DNA from: a bacterium
GTDB taxonomy: Bacteria; BMS3Abin14
Length of the DNA: 5,677 nucleotides
Assembly (NCBI GenBank): GCA_029210545.1
Contig: JARGFV010000136.1
Coordinates: 1-5,677, forward strand
Direction of reading: 5' to 3'
Shown: positions 1 through 5,380 of the stretch, piece after piece
How the letters are laid out: every line of letters begins with the position of its first letter
How positions within the stretch are numbered: the stretch's first letter is position 1
Notes under the pieces: generated by a model
The model's database searches: none
What the model was told of the DNA's origin: nothing
The model's input: only the letters and a program-made list of their open reading frames with translations
Position numbers and translations under genes: made by a program

Positions 1-915
1 CACGGCGTGGAGGCCGCTGGCCGGGGCGAAAGAGTTGCCGCCGATGTACGAACCGCTGTGGCAGTCGGTGCAGAAGAGGGAACCGGTGAGCCACTCGTCG
101 GTGTCGGCCGCGAGGTGACAGGTGTTAACGCAGGTGCTGTCGGTCCCGTTGAAGGCGGAGATGCTCGTTCCGAGGACCGGGGAGGTCACCACGCTGTCGA
201 GGGTGCTGTGGCTGTTGGGGGCGTTGTTGTCGTTGTGGCAGTCCACGCAGTCACCCACACCAGAATCCACGTAGGCGGTGTTGTTGCGGTGGACGACGTG
301 GACACCCTGGACCGGCGGCCAGCCGCGTTCCAGGCGAAGGCCGGCAGCGTCGTGGCAGTCGGTGCAGGAGAGGTCCGCGGGCGAGTCCAGCCAATCCCCG
401 GCCGAGGCGGCGTCCACCAGGTGGCACGTGTTGGCGCACCCGCCGGTGCCGGCATAATACGTCCCGATCTCCGCGGCGATGGTGATGTCGCTCACCGTGG
501 GCCCGTCGATGTGGGTGGGCACCGAGGCGCTGGGCCCGCCCTTGTGGCCGTGGCAGTCGGCGCAGTCGCCGGGCACGAAGAAGTCGTTGAAAAGGTGGAT
601 GCCGTGGCGGCCGGTGGCAGGTCCGGTGGCGCTGTCGATATCAGCAGCGACACCCCCGGCGACCAAGGTCCCGCCGCCGTTGTGGCAGTCGACACAGTCG
701 AGGGTCGTTCCCGAGGTCCAGTCCCGGCCGTCCACGACGGCGTGGCAGCTGTTGGCGCAGGTTCCGAGGGTATCGTCGTAGGCGCTGACCTGGCTGGCAA
801 AGGAGGCCGACTGGTTCACGTGGCCGATGTGGTCGCCGATGTCGGCGCCGGTGCCGTGGCACGGTTCGCAGTTGCTCACGTAGACGCTGCTGGCGATGTG
901 GGGCTGGTGGGCGCC
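1..915 (-). repeat. Tandem ~100-residue triheme protein modules within the cytochrome
   Basis: Protein-level repeats, not DNA-level. Each unit begins with a G-x-H-x-x-H type motif (residues 763, 864, 966, and 1063, where the window ends), giving periods of 101, 102 and 97 residues. Each has the same order: CXXCH about 15-20 residues in, a downstream His (approximately 794, 897, 998), a CX3CH of form C-[AV]-N-[ST]-C-H, a D/E-W pair, then C-[VT]-D-C-H. First Cys positions are 778/815/836, 880/922/946 and 985/1024/1044. The fourth unit is cut after five residues, so the array continues beyond base 1. Sequence between the motifs is only loosely conserved, which suggests old duplication. Confidence 0.85.
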
Positions 916-3201
916 CGAGGTGGGCGCCGCGTCGGCCAGGTTCCCGCTGTCGATCCCGTTGTTGTGGCAGGAGGTACAGGTGGTGGTCCCGCCCCACTGG
1001 GGGGTGGTCCCGTTGTGGCACCAGACGGATGAGCAGCTTTTGTCGGCGGTGCTCCACGTACCGGTGACGACGGTCAGATCGAAAACGACATCGATCTGCC
1101 GGTCGACGTGCTGCGTCCTGTCGAAGAGGGTCCAGCCGTCAGCCGGCACGGTGTCCCGGATGGTGTCGTAGTGGCAGATCGAGCAGGTGTAGCGTCCGTG
1201 CTTGGTGGTGTCGAGGTGGCTGTTGGCTTTCGTGTCGGGCTGGGTGATCCCGCTGCCAGGTGTGTAAACGGCATCCCCGGTCCCGCCGTTAGCGTAGTCG
1301 GGGGCCCCGAACCAGAGGGTCCCGGACGCGTCGGACCGAGTGGAACCGTGGCATCCCTCGCAGTCCAGGGTCGTGCCGAGATCCCCATCCCAGGCCTGGT
1401 CGGCGACCACCTGGGTGTTGTAGCGGTCGATGCCCTGCCCGTCCCCGTGGCAGTAGAGGTTGAGGCACACGTTGGGGGTGGGGGCGGAGATGGAGTAGGA
1501 GGGGCTGACCTTGTTCGCGCCTTCCGCTATGGCGTTGGGGTTGACGGATGGGTTGAAAACCACATTGCGGAAGGTGTTCGCCGCGGTGTCGTTGTAGTGG
1601 TAATCGGAATCGGTGAAGTGGAAGTGACAATAACGGCACTCATAGTTGTACCCTCCGTCGCCGGCGTGGACGGCGTGGGGTGTTTTGTCCTCAGCCTTGA
1701 AATAACCGGAATCCGCATAACCGGTCGCGAAACCGTTTGGGCCGCCCCCGTAGTTGGCAGTTGGAGGCTGGCCGTGGCAATTAGTGCATGAATCGGTAGC
1801 CATGAAAGCCCCTTTGCTGTCGTCGTGACTGTGGCAGGAGGTGCAGTTACTCGTGTAGCCGGTCCCACCGGAATGGATGGTATTGGTCGTGGCCGGGTCC
1901 ATAAGAACTGAGATAGGACCGGGCCCACCAGCAACCCCGTGGCAGTCCGCGTTATCGCACAACCAGTTGCTGAATTCCCCAATGGCTACGCTGCTGTTGT
2001 AATAGGCTCCGACCGTCTCGTAATAGAGTGAAACCGTGGGAGAAGCCACCGGTATCGCGTTTCTCACCATAGCGATGTTGTTCCCGACCCCGTGTCCGTG
2101 GGGATCGTGGCAGTCCAGGCAGCCCACCTGATAGGAGGTCCCGCCGTGGCTGGACTTGCCCACGTGGCAGTTGGAGCTGACGCAGTTCGACAGAAGGGAC
2201 TTCGACGTCAGGTTGGAGTCGGTGGCGGCTACTGAGAAGCTCAGCCGGGCACCGGTCGGAGTGCCGTCGGGGTTGAAGTGGTCCTGGCCCGAATCGTGGC
2301 AGCTGTTACAGGTGATGTTGCTGGTAGCCTCGAAACGGCCGTGGCCGTCACCGAAGAACTCGCTGCCGGCCCTGTTGGTCGGTGGATCGTCGAAGGTGTG
2401 GCAGACGCCGCAGTCGACTGGCTCCACCCTGCTCCCGTCGGACTTTTCCAGGGTGATGAGGTCCACGTTATTGGGCGAGTTGTGGACACCGTGGCATCCA
2501 GTGGCCGCCCCGTCCGTGCTCAGGCATCCCTGCACGGTGGTCGCAAAGGAGGACCCCTCCAGAGAGATGACACTGGAGGTGTAGGAGTGCTGCATGAGAG
2601 TCGGGGTGAAGATTGTCGCCGTCTCGTGGCAGTCCCGGCAGAGCTGGTTGTTGTCGCTGTTATAGGGGGATGACCTGAGAGTCGATGAGAGAGGAAGCGC
2701 ACTGCTTCCCGTCCAGCCTACTGTGGCCGTGTTGACGCCGTGAATGTTGGGGTTGAACGGATTCGTTCCGCCGCCGACGTAAGTGACGTTGGTGTGGCAA
2801 TCCACGCAGTCGAGCTGGGTGGGCTCGGTGTCGATATCGTTGGAAGTGTAGATGTTGAAAACGGGGTGCTTGGAGAGAGAGTAATCGGAGAAGTGGTTTT
2901 TGACGCCGACCTTGTTTGTGCGGACGGCGGAGTCGTCGTGGCAGTAGATGCAGGGAAGGGAGGAACCGCTGAGCCAGCCCCCGTTCTGGACCTCCACCAT
3001 GCGCGCGTCTTTCTTAACGAGACGCGTCCCCTGGACGATCATGTCCTTGGCACCGCCGACGGCATGGCAGTCGTAACAGATTTCCTCAACCAGCTTGTGG
3101 TCGGCTATGGCCGGACCAGCGGTCAGGAACAGACAGGCCAACGCACAGAATAGGACCAAAAAACAAACGGATACGGTTGAGGCAAACCTATCCAATTCCA
3201 T
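1..3201 (-). CDS. Large secreted multiheme cytochrome c (27 heme motifs visible), 3' end outside window
   Basis: The minus-strand frame is open for 1067 codons from ATG at 3201 to base 1 with no stop, so this is an N-terminal part. Residues 1-33 look like a Sec signal peptide: a hydrophobic stretch at about 11-30, then AIA before D34. Heme motifs (first Cys) are CXXCH at residues 42, 84, 132, 188, 264, 298, 361, 453, 472, 522, 614, 673, 742, 778, 836, 880, 946, 985, 1044; CX4CH at 340, 415, 579, 723; CX3CH at 815, 922, 1024; and CX9CH at 226. All lie in one frame. I count 32 further His, enough for bis-His ligation of every heme. Pairs such as CX4CH followed by CXXCH (723/742, and CXXCHG-QPP at 472) resemble Geobacter CxxxxCH/CxxCH cytochrome families. 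The likely role is periplasmic or outer-surface electron transfer, for example extracellular metal reduction; the acceptor cannot be told. The start is supported by AGGAG 7 nt upstream. I know no specific named homologue. Confidence 0.95.
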   Translation of the reverse strand, partial: MELDRFASTVSVCFLVLFCALACLFLTAGPAIADHKLVEEICYDCHAVGGAKDMIVQGTRLVKKDARMVEVQNGGWLSGSSLPCIYCHDDSAVRTNKVGVKNHFSDYSLSKHPVFNIYTSNDIDTEPTQLDCVDCHTNVTYVGGGTNPFNPNIHGVNTATVGWTGSSALPLSSTLRSSPYNSDNNQLCRDCHETATIFTPTLMQHSYTSSVISLEGSSFATTVQGCLSTDGAATGCHGVHNSPNNVDLITLEKSDGSRVEPVDCGVCHTFDDPPTNRAGSEFFGDGHGRFEATSNITCNSCHDSGQDHFNPDGTPTGARLSFSVAATDSNLTSKSLLSNCVSSNCHVGKSSHGGTSYQVGCLDCHDPHGHGVGNNIAMVRNAIPVASPTVSLYYETVGAYYNSSVAIGEFSNWLCDNADCHGVAGGPGPISVLMDPATTNTIHSGGTGYTSNCTSCHSHDDSKGAFMATDSCTNCHGQPPTANYGGGPNGFATGYADSGYFKAEDKTPHAVHAGDGGYNYECRYCHFHFTDSDYHYNDTAANTFRNVVFNPSVNPNAIAEGANKVSPSYSISAPTPNVCLNLYCHGDGQGIDRYNTQVVADQAWDGDLGTTLDCEGCHGSTRSDASGTLWFGAPDYANGGTGDAVYTPGSGITQPDTKANSHLDTTKHGRYTCSICHYDTIRDTVPADGWTLFDRTQHVDRQIDVVFDLTVVTGTWSTADKSCSSVWCHNGTTPQWGGTTTCTSCHNNGIDSGNLADAAPTSGAHQPHIASSVYVSNCEPCHGTGADIGDHIGHVNQSASFASQVSAYDDTLGTCANSCHAVVDGRDWTSGTTLDCVDCHNGGGTLVAGGVAADIDSATGPATGRHGIHLFNDFFVPGDCADCHGHKGGPSASVPTHIDGPTVSDITIAAEIGTYYAGTGGCANTCHLVDAASAGDWLDSPADLSCTDCHDAAGLRLERGWPPVQGVHVVHRNNTAYVDSGVGDCVDCHNDNNAPNSHSTLDSVVTSPVLGTSISAFNGTDSTCVNTCHLAADTDEWLTGSLFCTDCHSGSYIGGNSFAPASGLHAV

Positions 3202-3208
3202 CAAAAGG

Positions 3209-3213
3209 CTCCT
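3209..3213 (-). promoter_or_regulatory. Shine-Dalgarno of the cytochrome gene
   Basis: AGGAG on the minus strand, 7 nt before the ATG at 3201. It fixes the start, since the signal peptide follows immediately. Confidence 0.8.
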
Positions 3214-3309
3214 GGAAGGCTGGGCAGACCACCATCTACAGGGCGTCGGCCGTTTCCTGCTTTAGCGCATAACTTGTGGTTAATACCCCCTCCAACAGGA
3301 AAAGTTACA

Positions 3310-3339
3310 CCCGTTTCAGCACCCTGAAACGGGGGTTTC
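3310..3339 (-). promoter_or_regulatory. Leader hairpin with an alternative fold, upstream of the cytochrome gene
   Basis: CCCGTTTCAG (3310-3319) and CTGAAACGGG (3324-3333) are perfect 10-bp arms around a 4-base loop, about 110 nt upstream of the start codon. Read as minus-strand RNA, an earlier GAAAC (3335-3339) can instead pair with the GUUUC of the first arm around a CCCC loop, so two folds exclude each other. There is no clean U-tract directly after the long hairpin, so a simple terminator is not well supported. It may be an RNA control element or a protein-binding palindrome in DNA. Confidence 0.5.
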
Positions 3340-3352
3340 TCAAAATCGGCCC

Positions 3353-3381
3353 AATATACCCTAAAACAGTTGCAGGAGCAA
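3353..3381 (-). promoter_or_regulatory. Weak alternative sigma-70 promoter candidate for the cytochrome
   Basis: TTGCTC (3376-3381) and TATATT (3353-3358) on the minus strand are 17 nt apart. The -10 matches 5 of 6 bases, the -35 only 3 of 6. It lies just downstream of the sigma-54-like site and would give a leader of about 145 nt. Listed as an alternative, not a firm call. Confidence 0.25.
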
Positions 3382-3399
3382 TTTTTTACCATTTTTGAG

Positions 3400-3416
3400 A
3401 GCACGATGCGTGCCAC
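3400..3416 (-). promoter_or_regulatory. Candidate sigma-54 (-24/-12) promoter of the cytochrome gene
   Basis: The minus strand reads TGGCACG, four bases, GTGC, then T. The sigma-54 consensus is TGGCACG-N4-TTGC, so 10 of 11 specified bases match, with the essential GG and GC at correct spacing. Transcription would start near 3389, giving a leader of roughly 190 nt that contains the hairpin. Sigma-54 control of multiheme cytochromes is known in Geobacter. The site also contains GCACG-ATG-CGTGC, a short palindrome, so a repressor or activator site is an alternative reading. Confidence 0.5.
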
Positions 3417-3674
3417 TCGATACGGTTTCCAAACCCCTTTTAATTCAGCGTGTTACGCTTACATATCCGTCAGGCCCCGTTGCGCAATTGGAACTCTTTT
3501 AACCCAGAGTGGGTGCTTTGGCACATCCATAACAACAATTATGCCATCTCAAACTAAATTAACAGACCCGCGACGGTTGATATCCGGAAAAAAACGGGAA
3601 ATCAGGAAGTAGCTGTAAAACAGCTGTTCCGGGAATCGCCTGTCAAATTGAGGCACGAAGTGATTTCCATCTGA
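3417..3674. other. Non-coding stretch upstream of the cytochrome; no recognisable gene
   Basis: More AT-rich than the flanking genes. Frames that cross it are short, lack a Shine-Dalgarno and resemble no family. Small palindromes are visible: TTGCGCAA at 3480-3487, about 65 bp upstream of the -24 box where an enhancer-binding activator could sit, and AGCTG/CAGCT at 3611-3625. Neither can be assigned. Confidence 0.5.
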
Positions 3675-3715
3675 CGTCATTCCGGACAAGGTTTTTAAAA
3701 CACTTCCGGAACGTC
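3675..3715. repeat. Left copy of dispersed inverted-repeat element
   Basis: CGTCATTCCGGACAAGG (3675-3691) is identical over 17 bases to 5215-5231. Here it is followed by a T/A-rich loop and then CTTCCGGAACGT, making an imperfect TTCCGG/CCGGAA hairpin. The right half overlaps the last codons of the mazF-like gene, and its stop codon is in the loop. It resembles the short 'CGTCATTCCGG' palindromic repeats frequent in environmental proteobacterial genomes. Confidence 0.6.
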
Positions 3716-4078
3716 ATGGGCTCCGGATACGGAATAGCGCCGTTTTCCCCAGAGCCTGTTCAACGTCTGTTCTGTGGTTGCCCTGTCATTTTCGGACAAA
3801 CTGCCGCACCTGCGCAGGACCAGGTCCACGGGCAGCGTGAACAGCTTCATCCGGACCACAGACGGGGAAGAAAGCCCGGCGTCGGACAAATCCAGGATCG
3901 GGACGTCCAACGGCCAACTGCTGTGGCGAGCGCTGGTGATCATCGCCAGGATGAGATGCCCCGCAGAGTTATTGAACCCCCTGGAATCAGAAAGGACAAG
4001 AGCGGGCCGTCGTTTCTGTTTTTTCCTTTCCGCAAAGGGGAATGGAACGACGACAACATCGAACCTTTCATAGGTCAT
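3695..4078 (-). CDS. mazF: MazF/PemK-family type II toxin (endoribonuclease)
   Basis: 127 residues, normal for the family, which cleaves mRNA at specific short sequences. Family features in order: N-terminal RFDVVVVPFPF (5-15); the basic RRPALVLS strand (23-30), whose Arg24 fits the conserved catalytic Arg; ITS (47-49), whose Thr48 fits the conserved Thr; and a C-terminal LSSPSVVR...GSLS...LNRLWG helix region. A 13-codon extension upstream is in frame, but the family N-terminus begins at the ATG at 4078, which has GAGG 6 nt before it. The start lies inside the end of the upstream antitoxin gene (11-nt overlap), suggesting translational coupling. The last ~10 residues and the TAA lie in a repeat element, so the natural C-terminus may have been replaced. 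Cleavage specificity cannot be read from the sequence. Confidence 0.9.
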   Translation of the reverse strand: MTYERFDVVVVPFPFAERKKQKRRPALVLSDSRGFNNSAGHLILAMITSARHSSWPLDVPILDLSDAGLSSPSVVRMKLFTLPVDLVLRRCGSLSENDRATTEQTLNRLWGKRRYSVSGAHDVPEVF

Positions 4079-4301
4079 GGAACGCCTCGTCGTCTTCCCG
4101 GGACGACCATTCGCCAAGGGTTTCCATCACAGCACGGGTATAGGCCAGGTCTGCCGGGAGGGCCTTGCGTAAAACCACACCTTCCTTTGTTTCCTCGAAG
4201 CAGACCACGTCCCCTTTGCCAAGGCCCAGCTTCTTTCTGACGGCTGCGGGGATGGTCGCCTGGTACTTCGTCGTCAGCCTGGATGTCGCCAGTTTCTTCA
4301 T
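4068..4301 (-). CDS. AbrB/SpoVT-type antitoxin partner of the MazF-like toxin
   Basis: 77 residues. Residues about 5-45 form an AbrB-type swapped-hairpin DNA-binding domain: SRLTTKYQATIPAAVRKKLG (7-26), then a LGKGDVVCFEE strand. The acidic C-terminal tail (EWSSREDDEAFHDL, 64-77) is typical of the segment that wraps and neutralises a MazF/PemK toxin. It is the first gene of a leftward two-gene operon and should bind its own promoter as well as the toxin. The start is supported by GAGGTGA 4-7 nt upstream. MazE itself has this fold, but this protein is closer to generic AbrB-family antitoxins, so no symbol is given. Confidence 0.9.
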   Translation of the reverse strand: MKKLATSRLTTKYQATIPAAVRKKLGLGKGDVVCFEETKEGVVLRKALPADLAYTRAVMETLGEWSSREDDEAFHDL

Positions 4302-4305
4302 CTGA

Positions 4306-4312
4306 TCACCTC
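4306..4312 (-). promoter_or_regulatory. Shine-Dalgarno of the AbrB-type antitoxin
   Basis: GAGGTGA on the minus strand; its GAGG core lies 7 nt before the ATG at 4301. Confidence 0.7.
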
Positions 4313-4329
4313 ACCGTACCTGCTATTGC

Positions 4330-4366
4330 ATTATAGTAATGGGTAATGGTCCATTAAATATTACCA
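4330..4366 (-). promoter_or_regulatory. Promoter and operator candidate of the leftward TA operon
   Basis: A perfect TATAAT (4330-4335, minus strand) lies about 30 bp before the antitoxin start, with a poor -35 (TTTAAT at 4353-4358, spacing 17). Between and over these are repeated half-sites: TAATGG at 4337-4342 and 4344-4349, CCATTA at 4351-4356, and GGTAAT/ATTACC at 4342-4347 and 4360-4365. This clustering is what an autoregulating AbrB-type antitoxin or its toxin complex would occupy. Confidence 0.5.
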
Positions 4367-4429
4367 TACGATCTCAAAAACCACGATCATTTGATTTCCA
4401 CATTTTTTTATAATTCCGAAAACTACCAG

Positions 4430-4458
4430 TTGAAAAGGTTTCCGAAAGAGAATATAAT
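4430..4458 (+). promoter_or_regulatory. Sigma-70-type promoter of the vapBC operon
   Basis: TTGAAA (4430-4435) and TATAAT (4453-4458) are exactly 17 nt apart, matching 5/6 and 6/6 of the consensus. The start of transcription would fall near 4465, inside the palindrome that follows. Confidence 0.75.
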
Positions 4459-4496
4459 TCATTTCGTGAGTCATGCTGACTCACAAAATGAATTAT
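4454..4496. promoter_or_regulatory. Long palindromic operator of vapBC
   Basis: Arms at 4454-4473 and 4477-4496 pair over 20 bases with a single mismatch, around the loop TGC. The core is GTGAGTCA/TGACTCAC. The left arm overlaps the -10 box and the right arm reaches the ATG at 4495, so a bound VapB or VapBC complex would block transcription. The position and symmetry are typical of type II TA autoregulation. If transcription starts upstream of it, the RNA would also form a strong hairpin. Confidence 0.7.
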
Positions 4497-4512
4497 GGAG
4501 GTGGCAGATACT

Positions 4513-4770
4513 TTGCATTTGACTATACGGGGTATGGGAAAAGAAGTGGAAGAGGCGATCCGCCGAATGGCCCGCGAAAAGGGGATCAGCTTGAATAAAG
4601 CCGTCATCAGGATGCTGGAAAAGGCCATAGGCCGATCAGGTTCGTCCGGAAAACCACCAATACATGAGGAACTGGACCGTTTTTCCGGCGCCTGGTCCCC
4701 CGAGGAAGCAGCCGAGATCGAGGGCAGTTTGTCCGGTACCCGGACAGTGGACGAGGAGCTCTGGTCATGA
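4513..4770 (+). CDS. vapB: Ribbon-helix-helix VapB/FitA-type antitoxin
   Basis: About 85 residues from the TTG at 4513. A short beta strand (HLTIRG) is followed by helix KEVEEAIRRMAREKG, a turn, and helix SLNKAVIRMLEKAIG: the Arc/MetJ ribbon-helix-helix fold that binds DNA as a dimer. The C-terminal part (ELDRFSGAWSPEEAAEI...VDEELW) matches the acidic, Trp-bearing tail by which such antitoxins occupy the groove of a PIN toxin. Start choice: an in-frame ATG at 4495 would add MEVADT but has no Shine-Dalgarno and sits in the palindrome. TTG at 4513 is preceded by GGAGG (4497-4501, spacing 11) and puts the beta strand at the very N-terminus, as is usual in the family. ATG 4495 remains possible. 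It overlaps vapC by ATGA. Confidence 0.88.
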   Translation: MHLTIRGMGKEVEEAIRRMAREKGISLNKAVIRMLEKAIGRSGSSGKPPIHEELDRFSGAWSPEEAAEIEGSLSGTRTVDEELWS

Positions 4771-5174
4771 ACCAGGGACCCGCAAGGATCCTGCTGGACA
4801 CCTCCGCCTACTCGGCTCTCTTCCGTGGGGATGAGCAGGTCAGGGTTATCCTCCAGGAGGTCGAGGAGGTCGCCCTGAATCCGGTGATCCTGGGCGAACT
4901 GCTCGGAGGGTTTGCAGGTGGAATCTACGAAAAAAGAAACAGGGGACTGATCAAGGAGTTCCTATCCACGCCACGCGTCCGTGTTTATCCTATTGACGCC
5001 GACACCTCGGAACGTTATGCCGCCGTCTGGTTCCATCTTCGCCGCCAGGGTACTCCCATCCCCACCAACGACCTGTGGATCGCCGCTTCTGCCATGCAGC
5101 ACGGCCTGGCGGTGCTGACGGCAGACAGGCATTTCCTGAAGGTCCCACAGGTTCTGACCTGGATCCTGAACTGA
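4767..5174 (+). CDS. vapC: VapC PIN-domain ribonuclease toxin
   Basis: 135 residues, normal for VapC. The four acidic residues that bind metal in PIN domains are all present: D11 in LLDTSAYSAL, E44 in VILGELLGG, D102 in IPTNDLWIAA, and D120 in VLTADRHF, so the nuclease should be active. VapC toxins cleave tRNA or rRNA at specific sites, and the target here is unknown. Its ATG overlaps the vapB stop (ATGA), with GAGGAG (4753-4758) 8 nt upstream, so the two are translationally coupled. The sequence is closest in character to the VapC/FitB group paired with ribbon-helix-helix antitoxins. Confidence 0.95.
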   Translation: MNQGPARILLDTSAYSALFRGDEQVRVILQEVEEVALNPVILGELLGGFAGGIYEKRNRGLIKEFLSTPRVRVYPIDADTSERYAAVWFHLRRQGTPIPTNDLWIAASAMQHGLAVLTADRHFLKVPQVLTWILN

Positions 5175-5213
5175 GCTACCGCGTCCAAACCGTCTTTCCG
5201 GAGTGACCAACCC

Positions 5214-5282
5214 CCGTCATTCCGGACAAGGCAGGGCCTTGATCCGGAATCCATGGAGTCCGGGTCAGGCCCGTCGTGACGG
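5214..5282. repeat. 69-bp palindromic MITE/REP-like element
   Basis: The ends are CCGTCA (5214-5219) and TGACGG (5277-5282), a 6-bp terminal inverted repeat. Inside is a strong hairpin: ATTCCGGA (5219-5226) with TCCGGAAT (5243-5250), extended by CAAGGC (5227-5232) with GCCTTG (5236-5241). The first 17 bases (5215-5231) recur at 3675-3691, and a poorer copy of the beginning is at 5191-5205. No T-tract follows, so it is not an obvious terminator, though it lies 40 bp after vapC. The 38 bp between vapC and this element hold nothing else. Confidence 0.55.
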
Positions 5283-5332
5283 TAAATGGCCGGCCGGCTC
5301 CAGAACCCATGATTTCTAACTGCGGTTCCCTG

Positions 5333-5349
5333 CCCTTCGACAGGCTCAG
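5333..5349. repeat. Copy of the short dispersed repeat CCCTTCGACAGGCTCAG
   Basis: This 17-base motif is recognised from memory as a short intergenic repeat in many environmental bacterial genomes. Only one copy is in the window, so repetitiveness cannot be shown here. Confidence 0.4.
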
Positions 5350-5380
5350 TACTGGCGGGAACGCCGCCTCCCAGGCGCTG

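Noticed and set aside
7-1032. 341-codon plus-strand open frame
   Set aside because: Antisense to the heme-motif frame; its Val/Ala/Gly-rich product comes from reading the complement of TGC-CAC codons. No family resemblance.
2156-3153. Several plus-strand frames (2156-2584, 2278-2673, 2740-3153)
   Set aside because: All lie opposite the cytochrome, whose 27 in-frame heme motifs and signal peptide establish the coding strand.
3202-3390. c-di-GMP or cGAMP (GEMM) riboswitch
   Set aside because: Expected from the gene type, but I could not find the conserved GEMM core segments; needs a covariance-model scan to exclude.
3201-3416. 71-codon minus-strand frame ending on the cytochrome start (TGATG)
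   Set aside because: Begins inside the putative -24 box, has no Shine-Dalgarno, covers the hairpin leader and matches nothing; best seen as untranslated leader.
3370-3612. 80-codon plus-strand frame
   Set aside because: TTG start without ribosome site, no domain features, overlaps the cytochrome promoter region.
3611-3625. AGCTG/CAGCT hairpin as a terminator
   Set aside because: Only 5-bp arms and no T-tract on either strand.
3716-4240. 174-codon plus-strand frame
   Set aside because: Antisense to the MazF-like toxin and its antitoxin, which have clear family motifs.
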